From: Gammaproteobacteria bacterium
GTDB lineage: Bacteria > Pseudomonadota > Gammaproteobacteria > Berkiellales > Berkiellaceae
NCBI GenBank assembly: GCA_016191245.1
Contig: JACPOY010000019.1
Coordinates: 1 to 64,000 of the forward strand
Direction: 5' to 3'
Length of the DNA: 64,000 bases
In this document: one piece after another, positions 1 to 6,651 of the stretch
Layout of the letters: the number at the start of each line of letters is the position of its first letter
Position numbering within the stretch: the first letter of the stretch is position 1
Notes under the pieces: model-generated
Seen by the model: only the letters and a program-made list of their open reading frames with translations
Told to the model about the DNA's origin: nothing
The model's database searches: none
Program-made: the position numbers and the translations under genes

Positions 1-481
1 GAAAAAACAAGTATTGCAACCTGAAGAGATTTAGCAAAAAATAGAACCCGTTTGATGCGCTATTCGGTGGGTGCAATAAGTGCCAATCAAGAGGGTGCAT
101 TAAGTGATGATCGGTGGGTGCAATAGAGTGCTAATTAACAAACGCAATAGAAGACGTTGAACAGAAGGTACTGCACGTACCGCACAAAGTAATTATTACA
201 AGTCTCTTAAAATAACTCATAAGTTACTCTAAATAATTGGATATTGTTAATATGACAACTCTTCAATATCCTAAGTTCAAATACTTTTTTAAGAGTTATG
301 ATTAATTTTGTTGTATCACTTATTTCAATCTAGGTCAAGATTGTAAAAAGTAATGTATTTAACCCTTAACGTTTCTGCAGTAAGTCTTTTTCCATCGAAT
401 CTTCAATTCCTAATACATGATCGGGGGGATTATATCTTCTTTGTTCAATTGGTAAGAAGGTGGCGTGGGGATCAGTCAGGG
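1..481. other. Gene-poor left edge
   Basis: No complete gene is visible here. A short plus-strand reading frame enters from the left edge and stops at 32-34; only about ten codons are visible, so its product cannot be named. Three degenerate copies of a short repeat follow at 65-130. The rest is AT-rich with no convincing ORF. A near-palindrome built on GGGTC-A-GACCC at 477-492 overlaps the end of the next minus-strand gene. The stretch could be a decayed insertion-sequence end, but this is weakly supported. Confidence 0.4.
65..130 (+). repeat. Three short direct repeats, possible IS end
   Basis: Three copies of a 14-15 nt motif of the form GGGTGCAATAAGTG start near 69, 93 and 116, so the period is about 24 nt. 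Multiple short repeats at an element end are typical of IS21-family insertion sequences, and a reading frame stops 30 nt earlier. That makes the terminal end of a truncated element plausible. The transposase itself lies outside the window, so the family is a guess. Confidence 0.35.
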
Positions 482-793
482 TCAGACCCCTGAGTTGTTT
501 GGGCCTAATCTTTCAGAATTAAATTTATAAAAGGTTGAACGGCTAATCCCGAAAAGCTTGCAAAATTCCATTATGGACATATTTTTTTGGGGTTGACTAA
601 GGTTTTCAACATTAAATATAGTCGCCTTAGGGATTACTGGTTTTCTTCTTTCATTTAAGGCAGCCATCCTAAGTAGACCAAATTTATGATGAATCTTAGT
701 TTGTATTTCAAAAATTTTCCTTAAATCTTGCTCTATATCAGAAAGTATTTTTCCAAAAGAAGCTTCTTCGTAGTTCATTGGTTCACTTTTCAT
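482..793 (-). CDS. Small HTH protein, AlpA/excisionase-like
   Basis: A 103-residue protein of unknown function. Its C-terminal third (about residues 72-95) reads like a short helix-turn-helix of the AlpA/excisionase or transposase-associated type, with the core EFCKLFGISRSTFYKF. The N-terminal half is charged and helical. The last codons lie inside a GGGTC/GACCC near-palindrome of a sort often seen next to mobile elements, so the C-terminus may come from such an element. It follows the double-glycine peptide gene by about 50 nt on the same strand and may be the last gene of that operon or a separate relic. A start at 778 is also possible. Confidence 0.5.
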   Translation of the reverse strand: MKSEPMNYEEASFGKILSDIEQDLRKIFEIQTKIHHKFGLLRMAALNERRKPVIPKATIFNVENLSQPQKNMSIMEFCKLFGISRSTFYKFNSERLGPNNSGV

Positions 794-844
794 AAAATAT
801 GAATGGTAAAAATGTCGACCGATAAAAGAAATTACCGAATGTGC

Positions 845-1087
845 TTATAAAACCGTAAATCCTAAGTAAATTCCAATAGGAGTAAATAATAGAGCTCCTA
901 ACAAATAGGGATTGTATGCATCTAATGTATCTTTACTTGAAGGATCTCTACGTATTGTTTCTGAGAATACATTTTTTGCTGTGATTGCACCAGTTGCTGC
1001 AACTAACGCAGTGAATCCTATTATTCCTAGTAAAGTTGCTTCTCCTCCCGTGACTTGAGCATATTCATTGAGTTTTAATTCTTTCAT
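845..1087 (-). CDS. Small peptide with double-glycine leader
   Basis: An 80-residue protein. The first 15 residues, MKELKLNEYAQVTGG, match the double-glycine leader consensus of class II bacteriocins, microcins and peptide pheromones: Leu and Glu/Asn at fixed spacing, then GG. Such leaders are cleaved by C39-peptidase ABC exporters. The remaining 65 residues have two hydrophobic stretches separated by a polar loop, as in pore-forming bacteriocins. The start at 1087 is chosen because a TAAGGG ribosome site lies 7 nt upstream; longer starts lack one. No C39 transporter or immunity gene is visible nearby. It follows the 51-codon ORF, whose stop codon overlaps this gene's ribosome site. It could instead be a small membrane protein with a chance GG. 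Confidence 0.55.
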   Translation of the reverse strand: MKELKLNEYAQVTGGEATLLGIIGFTALVAATGAITAKNVFSETIRRDPSSKDTLDAYNPYLLGALLFTPIGIYLGFTVL

Positions 1088-1097
1088 ATAAATACCC

Positions 1098-1253
1098 TTA
1101 CTGCTTTGCATTACCATAAAAAAGTGTCGGCCCAATTCTTCCGAAGGAGGGAATTAGCGGAGCGTATATCACACCATAGCGTCTTATTCTAGTAGCAATT
1201 ATGATCGGATCATCAAATATAAATTGTAGATTTTGGATTGTTTCCTTTTTCAT
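1098..1253 (-). CDS. Small coupled ORF, 51 residues
   Basis: A 51-codon ORF placed exactly between two genes. Its ATG overlaps the TAA of the upstream gene (TAATG) and its own TAA forms part of the ribosome site of the double-glycine peptide gene. The product starts MKKETIQNLQ and is then basic, hydrophobic and rich in Gly and Pro, ending near PTLFYGNAKQ. No family is recognised. The double coupling argues for real translation, but the length is short enough to arise by chance. Confidence 0.4.
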   Translation of the reverse strand: MKKETIQNLQFIFDDPIIIATRIRRYGVIYAPLIPSFGRIGPTLFYGNAKQ

Positions 1254-1594
1254 TATTGATGTAAATTTCTATCAATCGCATTTTCGATTGTTGGTAAATG
1301 ATCTTCAGGTACGTACTTGTCATTATAGACGAGGTTGCCTGTCTTGGAAGCGAACAGCTTTTTGTGTGAATAAATTCTCTGTTCATGAAATGAGTTATCT
1401 TTTATGTTTTCATTTGTTGAGTTACAAAAGATATTTTCATTAGAACTATCAGTCAGTTGAGGTGTTGTTAGTGAGGCTAAATCGTAATTATATAATCGAC
1501 GTCCAGGAGCACTTTTGTCCTCAATCCCATAAGCTGAAAAGGATGTAGTTATAGAAAACATAAAAAAAGATAAGAAATAGTTTTTTAATGACAT
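1253..1594 (-). CDS. Small exported protein, unknown
   Basis: A 113-residue protein with a clear signal peptide: Lys at position 4, a Phe-rich hydrophobic core at about 6-19, and an Ala-containing cleavage region near residue 22. The mature part is polar, rich in Asn, Ser and Asp, with one Cys at about residue 57 and no recognised domain. It starts one base after the histidine-kinase stop codon, so the two are co-transcribed and probably coupled. Its position directly after a sensor kinase suggests a periplasmic accessory or secreted signal, but this is inference only. Confidence 0.6.
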   Translation of the reverse strand: MSLKNYFLSFFMFSITTSFSAYGIEDKSAPGRRLYNYDLASLTTPQLTDSSNENIFCNSTNENIKDNSFHEQRIYSHKKLFASKTGNLVYNDKYVPEDHLPTIENAIDRNLHQ

Positions 1595-1595
1595 T

Positions 1596-2945
1596 TTAAT
1601 CTCCTCCTTGCGTGCTATTTACATTCTTTAAGGTAAGCTTTATTGTGGTGCCTTTGCCACCTATTGAACTTACTTCAATATTCCCACCATTTTTTTCAAT
1701 TAGTTTTTTAGCTGAAGATAGCCCCAGTCCCTTGCCATCCTCCTTATTTAAACTAAACCCTTCTTTGAAAATATCTTCTAAGTGCCCTGAAGGTATTCCA
1801 AAACCTGTATCGCTTAAGGTAATCCAAGTGTATTGAGTGTTAGAGATTACAATCAAACTTATAAGGCCGGTATTTTGAATAGCCTGGATTGAATTATCAA
1901 TAATATTTGATAATATTCTATTTAGTTGATGTTCTGAGATGGTTGGATATTTCTCTTTCGAGGAATTATCAATTAGCAGTTCAAATTTAATCTCTTTATT
2001 TGGGCATGACACTTTTTTTTCTTCAAACAACATTTTAACGACTTTTGAAATAGGTGCTTTTGCTTCGGAATACTTTTGGTTTGCATTAACTTGAATGTCG
2101 GGCTGATGCTCTTTAAGGATATCATCGGCGATTTCTGAAATTCTATCAGTTACACATTGAATCAATTCTTTAGCTTCAAAATTTAATTCAAAACATATCT
2201 GATTTATCGTTTTCAAAGCTAAGACAGGTGATCTAATATCATGAGCAACTTGCAGTGCGACATTGTATTTGGCTTGCTTGACGTTTTGTTCTTCTATGGT
2301 GTCTCTTTGCTGATGTAGTGTTTGTATAAAATCATTGGTTTTGTTATATAAAACCACAATTTCTGATGCGGCTGATTTCATATCAAACCATTCTAAGTCC
2401 TTACCGTTGCAGTTAAGAGTTTGATTTAAGGGGGCGACTATTTGAGAATGCAATTTCTGCTTAATTCTTCTATACATAACAATTGAAGCAGATATAAATA
2501 ATAATATTATCCCCATAGAAGTCAGGAACGGCAAAAGAATAGTTTTATTATCAATTTTTGAATGGATACAAATGTATTTAGTAGGTGTTAAGCCAGGAAT
2601 TGCCCAAGATGTTTGTACGCTCTGTGATTGCAAGAAGTTTAACAGGTTCGGTTCATTTGTATCCTTATCATCTAATATACTAAGTGCGTCTAATTTATAC
2701 TTTTTCTTGAAGTCATTTAAAGTGACATAAAGCGCTTGATTATTGCCAATGATAATGTCAGTCGTTGCAGCTTTGGTTAAGAGCTGATTAATAAGTTCAT
2801 GCCTTGAATGTTCTCTTTTAATTATATCTTTGGTGTGATGATGAAATAATAAGCCTGAAAGAGCAATTGATAAGACCACTATGATAAATGCTGGCCAGAA
2901 TGAGGCATTAAAACAGATAGAATTGATATTAGTACAACGTTTCAT
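1596..2945 (-). CDS. Membrane sensor histidine kinase
   Basis: A 449-residue two-component sensor kinase. Membrane segments at about 16-34 and 138-158 bracket a periplasmic domain of about 100 residues. A dimerisation and phospho-acceptor region follows with His235 in the motif VAHDIRSP. The ATPase domain has the N-box around residue 348 (SNIIDNSIQAI), the G1 box SDTGFGIP near 378-385 and the G2 box DGKGLGLSSA near 403-412. Its start overlaps the binding-protein stop codon by 4 nt (ATGA). The tight pairing suggests that the binding protein supplies the ligand signal, as in LuxP-LuxQ type receptors. The likely partner regulator is the receiver protein at the head of the operon. The ligand is unknown. 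Confidence 0.88.
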   Translation of the reverse strand: MKRCTNINSICFNASFWPAFIIVVLSIALSGLLFHHHTKDIIKREHSRHELINQLLTKAATTDIIIGNNQALYVTLNDFKKKYKLDALSILDDKDTNEPNLLNFLQSQSVQTSWAIPGLTPTKYICIHSKIDNKTILLPFLTSMGIILLFISASIVMYRRIKQKLHSQIVAPLNQTLNCNGKDLEWFDMKSAASEIVVLYNKTNDFIQTLHQQRDTIEEQNVKQAKYNVALQVAHDIRSPVLALKTINQICFELNFEAKELIQCVTDRISEIADDILKEHQPDIQVNANQKYSEAKAPISKVVKMLFEEKKVSCPNKEIKFELLIDNSSKEKYPTISEHQLNRILSNIIDNSIQAIQNTGLISLIVISNTQYTWITLSDTGFGIPSGHLEDIFKEGFSLNKEDGKGLGLSSAKKLIEKNGGNIEVSSIGGKGTTIKLTLKNVNSTQGGD

Positions 2946-4090
2946 TTATTATCCAGATAATGTGAAAATGCTAATTGACCATCATTAAAACTATAAAAAG
3001 AATTGAATGTTTCTTTTTGAAAATGTGTTGATGGTTGCTTCGAAAGATATTTTGAAAAATCGTCCCTATTTTTTGGTTTTGCTTTGCAGAGATCATCGGA
3101 CAATGTCCTAATAAGCTCTACAAGAGAATATATACTCTGGGGTGGGGTCACTATAGAACCATTGATTTCTGTATCAAGAGAGTACACTTTATATTGATTA
3201 CATTTATCATTTTTCTGAGCCCCGGCTCGGATTGATATACCAACAGTATTTTTGTTTATCCCATATCCTTGTAGGAAACTAAAGGTATCTTCACCCCAAC
3301 CATCGGCACCCACATATTTGATGTTAGGATAAAGCTTTTGAATTTCAGAGATTATGTAACCTGACAGTTCTGAATAATTTGGTATAAGAAGATAATCTAC
3401 TTGATGTTTAGATAAATACTCGCGAAGTTTAGTTAAGTCTGGAGTATTATCTGCAACTTCAAGATAAAATGATTCATTACTTGCATTTGCTTTATGGAAT
3501 GACTTTACAAAATCAATACAGGTATCACATCTTACATCTACTATAGTTCCATAATTCTCACCATATTTTTTCTTCTCAATTTCATTGGCCATTAACTTAG
3601 CTAGTGAAGAACCACTAGGATACATCGAAAAGCTTAATTTATTAAGATTATAGATTTTATCTGCATTGGCCATTGTAGATATGATGGGAGTGGATTTGAG
3701 CGATTTAGAGGCTGTAATAAATTGACTGCTTCTTCTAGGGCCTATGATTACCCAGGCATTTGATTCTTCAAGTTTCTTTGTAGCATTAATCAGATCTTTA
3801 GCGTCAAAAGTATCAAAATAATATATTGAGCTGGTAATCTTGTAACCGCAAGCCTGTAGTTTTTTTTCATTTTCACCAATAGCATAGAACAAAGCTGACT
3901 CATAAAGTCGTTTATAACGATCCGAAGAACTTGGTGCAGTTGGTGACAAGCTTTCAGTTAGACCAATCTTAACATCTATCAAAGAAGGTTTTGATTTGGC
4001 TAAAATTGGAGTAATGCTAAATAGTACTACTACAAATAATAAATATTTATGCTTTTTCCCAAAGCAAGTTGGCTTGTCCATATTCGCCAT
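2942..4090 (-). CDS. Type-1 periplasmic ligand-binding protein
   Basis: A 382-residue exported protein. A hydrophobic signal segment (about residues 15-31, ending ITPILA) is followed by a fold resembling the LivK/ABC branched-chain receptor family. It has an early IGLTESLSP strand, a stretch reading WVIIGPRRSSQF, a later PIIST segment and YLLIPNYSELSG in the second lobe. No permease or ABC ATPase gene is adjacent. Instead the gene overlaps a histidine kinase, which argues for a sensory role rather than transport. The 5' end overlaps the lipocalin-like gene by up to 44 nt; a start at 4081 is also possible and neither has a strong ribosome site. Confidence 0.75.
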   Translation of the reverse strand: MANMDKPTCFGKKHKYLLFVVVLFSITPILAKSKPSLIDVKIGLTESLSPTAPSSSDRYKRLYESALFYAIGENEKKLQACGYKITSSIYYFDTFDAKDLINATKKLEESNAWVIIGPRRSSQFITASKSLKSTPIISTMANADKIYNLNKLSFSMYPSGSSLAKLMANEIEKKKYGENYGTIVDVRCDTCIDFVKSFHKANASNESFYLEVADNTPDLTKLREYLSKHQVDYLLIPNYSELSGYIISEIQKLYPNIKYVGADGWGEDTFSFLQGYGINKNTVGISIRAGAQKNDKCNQYKVYSLDTEINGSIVTPPQSIYSLVELIRTLSDDLCKAKPKNRDDFSKYLSKQPSTHFQKETFNSFYSFNDGQLAFSHYLDNK

Positions 4091-4451
4091 CAGCGGTCAA
4101 CCTTAAATACTTCTGGTTTGTTATCTCGGCATTTCTAATCATTTCTTTTCCAATCCTTTTTGGATCGGATGCGTTTGTTACAAAATGATGGACCTGATTC
4201 TTATCGGTCACTTCATAAGTGCCAGCATAAAAGAGTATATTTTTATCTAAGTCTTTTGCAGCAACATTTGTATCCGCACCTGAGTTTATGGAAGTAGACA
4301 TGTGGCCTGATTCATCATAAATAAGAACGCCATTTGATTTTGGACCCCAGTCTTTCGTTTGGCCGTCAGGTTTGGTAATTTTAAAGTCAATCAGCTTCCA
4401 TGTTCCTATCAAATCAGTTTTGGTAAGTTGAGTATTTTCTTTCATATGCAT
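4047..4451 (-). CDS. Lipocalin-like domain protein
   Basis: About 134 residues matching the lipocalin-like (Lipocalin_5) family. It opens the barrel with LIGTWKLIDF, followed by DGQTKDWGP, GVLIYDESGHMS and a YAGTYEV strand. These proteins are usually small beta barrels of unclear ligand, and no signal peptide is present with this start. The start at 4451 has AGGAG 4 nt upstream, and a second ATG two codons later has it at a better distance. A longer start at 4571 would run back into the previous gene and is rejected. It sits inside the signalling operon between the XRE regulator and the binding protein. Confidence 0.7.
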   Translation of the reverse strand: MHMKENTQLTKTDLIGTWKLIDFKITKPDGQTKDWGPKSNGVLIYDESGHMSTSINSGADTNVAAKDLDKNILFYAGTYEVTDKNQVHHFVTNASDPKRIGKEMIRNAEITNQKYLRLTADGEYGQANLLWEKA

Positions 4452-4476
4452 ATTACTCCTTCTAGAAGAGTGATTA

Positions 4477-5088
4477 TCATGAATTAAAGTATAGGATTTC
4501 AATGGCATACATCCCACAAAAATGAATAATATTTGTAGGAAAACGCTCAACTTTACCATCATGTTCAGCAATTATTTGATTATTATCATAAGTTAAAAAG
4601 GATACAAATATTTTAGTGCCGTGTACAAGGCATAATGTCTTATTTAGAAGAATTAGATCTTCTTCTTTTAGTTCTCTAGCTAATACGGTTGCCCCATTTG
4701 GTGCAAGAGTAGGGCATAAATCTTTATCTATTTGAATTGGAGTAAGAGTTGAAAGTTTTTTTCGAATTTCTTCAAGATTTGATGTTGGGTCAATGATTTT
4801 TTCGCGTGAATCATCTAAATTTATTTCGCAGTTGCCATTAGGTTGAAGAAATAGCTCTTCATTGCAAATGACACCCTCAAGACGAAATTTATGTACTAAC
4901 TTTTCTGCAATTCGTGGACTTATTTTGAGCTTTTCTGATTCAACTGATTTTAGAGTTCCTGTTCTAATAATGCCATCCATGCAAAATTGGTTTTGATTTT
5001 TCTTAATCACTTTTTGGCGCAAATATTTAAGGCGCTTTGCTGGTGTTTTCAGAACAAGCTTTTCTTTTAAAGTGTCTAGATCATCCAT
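4477..5088 (-). CDS. XRE-type regulator with C-terminal sensor part
   Basis: About 203 residues. The N-terminal 85 residues look like a phage-repressor-type HTH: PAKRLKYLRQKV, an FCMDGIIRTGTLKSVE turn region and KISPRIAEKLVHKF. The C-terminal half contains a segment beginning PTLAPNGATVLARELK, which resembles the S24/LexA-like fold, but no Ser-Lys catalytic pair can be assigned. It probably binds DNA and may regulate this operon. The start at 5088 overlaps the receiver gene by 8 nt; an ATG at 5136 would overlap by 56 nt. Neither has a strong ribosome site, so translational coupling to the receiver gene is likely. Confidence 0.55.
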   Translation of the reverse strand: MDDLDTLKEKLVLKTPAKRLKYLRQKVIKKNQNQFCMDGIIRTGTLKSVESEKLKISPRIAEKLVHKFRLEGVICNEELFLQPNGNCEINLDDSREKIIDPTSNLEEIRKKLSTLTPIQIDKDLCPTLAPNGATVLARELKEEDLILLNKTLCLVHGTKIFVSFLTYDNNQIIAEHDGKVERFPTNIIHFCGMYAIEILYFNS

Positions 5089-5794
5089 TGAGACTAAAGA
5101 CCCCATTGTTATAGCTATAATATTTAATTTGGTCATTTACATCTAAAACAGCAATATCACCATTAGCGGATATAGTCAGATGCGATTTATAGGAGAGAGC
5201 ATTTAGCAGTTCGCAACTCGTTTTAATATAAAATAAATCCCCTAAAATCTCATTGGAACTAAAAGCTTCTTCAGTATTGATGCTACATTCAATCACTTGT
5301 TTTGCGATATGCTTTGAAATATGAGAATAAATATCGTCCATAGGATCTTTGGCATCTTTTCTGACAAAAACATCGATTATTTGATTGTTGTGTAAATCTA
5401 AGGCTTTATTTGTATCTACTTCTGCTGTCAGTAATATAATAAAAGGATTTTCGACAAACTCACGGATTGTTTTACTTATTTCAATACCATTTGTATCTTC
5501 ATTTCGTAAATGATGATCTATGATAAGCATTGCTGGTAACTCAGCTAGATCCTTTAATGTTTGCTCAATATAGGTCTTCGATATATCCCTTGAATAAAAT
5601 TCACGGATAATATCATGTATGTTTTCGGGTAAATAACAATGATTATAAATATGGTCTAAAAAGTTTTTAGAAGTATTAAATTTTGAAATAATGGCAGTAT
5701 TTTCAGATCTCTTTTCAAGATAATAAGTTGCTACATCAAGAAAAGAACTATCATCATCTAACAAAAGTATTTTTGGTTTTGCCCAGGCTAACAT
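5081..5794 (-). CDS. Response regulator, receiver domain
   Basis: A 237-residue protein whose first 165 residues form a CheY-like receiver. The acidic pocket is Asp13-Asp15 (LLLDDDSS), the phospho-acceptor is Asp93 in MLIIDHHL, the switch Thr is Thr123 in LLTAE and the conserved Lys is Lys146 in VFVRKDA. An insertion of about 25 residues lies between the first helix and the acceptor strand. The C-terminal 70 residues match no known DNA-binding output domain. It heads the minus-strand operon, overlaps the XRE regulator gene and is the natural partner of the histidine kinase four genes downstream. Confidence 0.8.
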   Translation of the reverse strand: MLAWAKPKILLLDDDSSFLDVATYYLEKRSENTAIISKFNTSKNFLDHIYNHCYLPENIHDIIREFYSRDISKTYIEQTLKDLAELPAMLIIDHHLRNEDTNGIEISKTIREFVENPFIILLTAEVDTNKALDLHNNQIIDVFVRKDAKDPMDDIYSHISKHIAKQVIECSINTEEAFSSNEILGDLFYIKTSCELLNALSYKSHLTISANGDIAVLDVNDQIKYYSYNNGVFSLNG

Positions 5795-5905
5795 GCGGTA
5801 CTTCCTTGCATAAAAGATAGGTGGATTACAAACTTTCCATGTCTATTTAGAATAATATCACTGATACAAATTCATTTAAAGATAAATCATCTATTGATAT
5901 GCAAT

Positions 5906-5925
5906 AAAAGTATAAATATACTTTT
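5906..5925. promoter_or_regulatory. Palindrome, candidate operator
   Basis: A perfect 9-bp inverted repeat, AAAAGTATA/TATACTTTT, separated by two bases. It lies in the space between the divergently read receiver gene and the 78-residue ORF. AT-rich symmetry suggests a dimeric regulator site, for which the nearby XRE-type protein is one candidate. There is no terminator-like GC stem. Confidence 0.35.
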
Positions 5926-5992
5926 TAAGGTGAGGGCGATGTAGTTTATCGATCCTGTTAATAATTAGTAGTTAATAACAAGGAAGTTAAAC

Positions 5993-6229
5993 ATGAAGTA
6001 CTCCAGCTCCCTTCGATGGTTCACCAATGTAAGATGGGACGATAGGGATTGTTTTATAGACTGTCTGGTTGATATAACCACCCTAGACATAAAAAGTGGT
6101 TATTTACTCATCCAAGTAGATCGCCAATTAAAAATCTATTCATGCGAAGAATATCGAAATGAGTTTCCTCACAGATCACTAAAGATCCTAGGACAAGTTA
6201 AAAAGCGCGTAGTTAATCTCATTAAATAA
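5993..6229 (+). CDS. Small hypothetical protein
   Basis: A 78-residue protein of unknown function. It has a good ribosome site (AAGGAAG, 7 nt before the ATG), which supports expression. The product is mixed alpha/beta, moderately basic at the C-terminus and contains two Cys at residues 20 and 24 (CFIDC) plus one at residue 51. No signal peptide, membrane span or known domain is seen. It stands alone between the signalling operon and tRNA-Met, on the opposite strand to both. Confidence 0.5.
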   Translation: MKYSSSLRWFTNVRWDDRDCFIDCLVDITTLDIKSGYLLIQVDRQLKIYSCEEYRNEFPHRSLKILGQVKKRVVNLIK

Positions 6230-6375
6230 TACAGTTAGATATCTCATTATTCATAGAGCACGACAATTTTTATGCTTTATCCACTTAAATTTGAATATAT
6301 TGAAAAAGAGTGGCTCTATTATGGCTCTGAAATTTTATGCTTGATTGGAGATGTTTTATAAGTCTTTGATTTTTA

Positions 6376-6452
6376 TGGTGGCTATGGGTGGACTCGAACC
6401 ACCGACCTCAGCATTATGAGTGCCGCGCTCTAACCAGCTGAGCTACATAGCC
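6376..6452 (-). tRNA. tRNA-Met (CAT), elongator
   Basis: A 77-nt cloverleaf read on the minus strand. The acceptor arms GGCTATG and CATAGCC pair, the D-arm is typical, the anticodon loop is CTCATAA with anticodon CAT, the T-arm carries GGTTCGAGTCC and the 3' end has an encoded ACCA. The overall sequence resembles the elongator methionine tRNA rather than the initiator, which starts with an unpaired C. Confidence 0.93.
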
Positions 6453-6463
6453 ATCTATTCTTT

Positions 6464-6547
6464 CCATTTTGCTTTTAGGAGTTACTGCCTTCGCCCCTTA
6501 TACATTCTGATGCTTAAGGGCCGGCGTCTGGCCTAAAACCAAAATGG
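6464..6547. repeat. Palindromic element beside tRNA-Met
   Basis: Two 16-nt arms (6464-6479 and 6532-6547) form an inverted repeat with one mismatch around a 52-nt GC-richer centre. A second copy with the same left arm lies at 15277-15383, also just upstream of a tRNA gene. No ORF is present, so this is a non-autonomous repeat or a structured RNA/processing element. Confidence 0.6.
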
Positions 6548-6651
6548 TTCGAGCATAAATATCTCGGAGGGGGCCATTTTGGCTATTCGGCTTGGTATTG
6601 TCAAGCAAGAGCCTAAATAATGAATTTGTAATTTGGCAAACAAAATTAAAT

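Noticed and set aside
5993..6452. tRNA-Met as the attachment site of an integrated island
   Set aside because: The tRNA 3' end is next to the accessory block, but I found no second copy of the tRNA end and no integrase gene in positions 1-6375.
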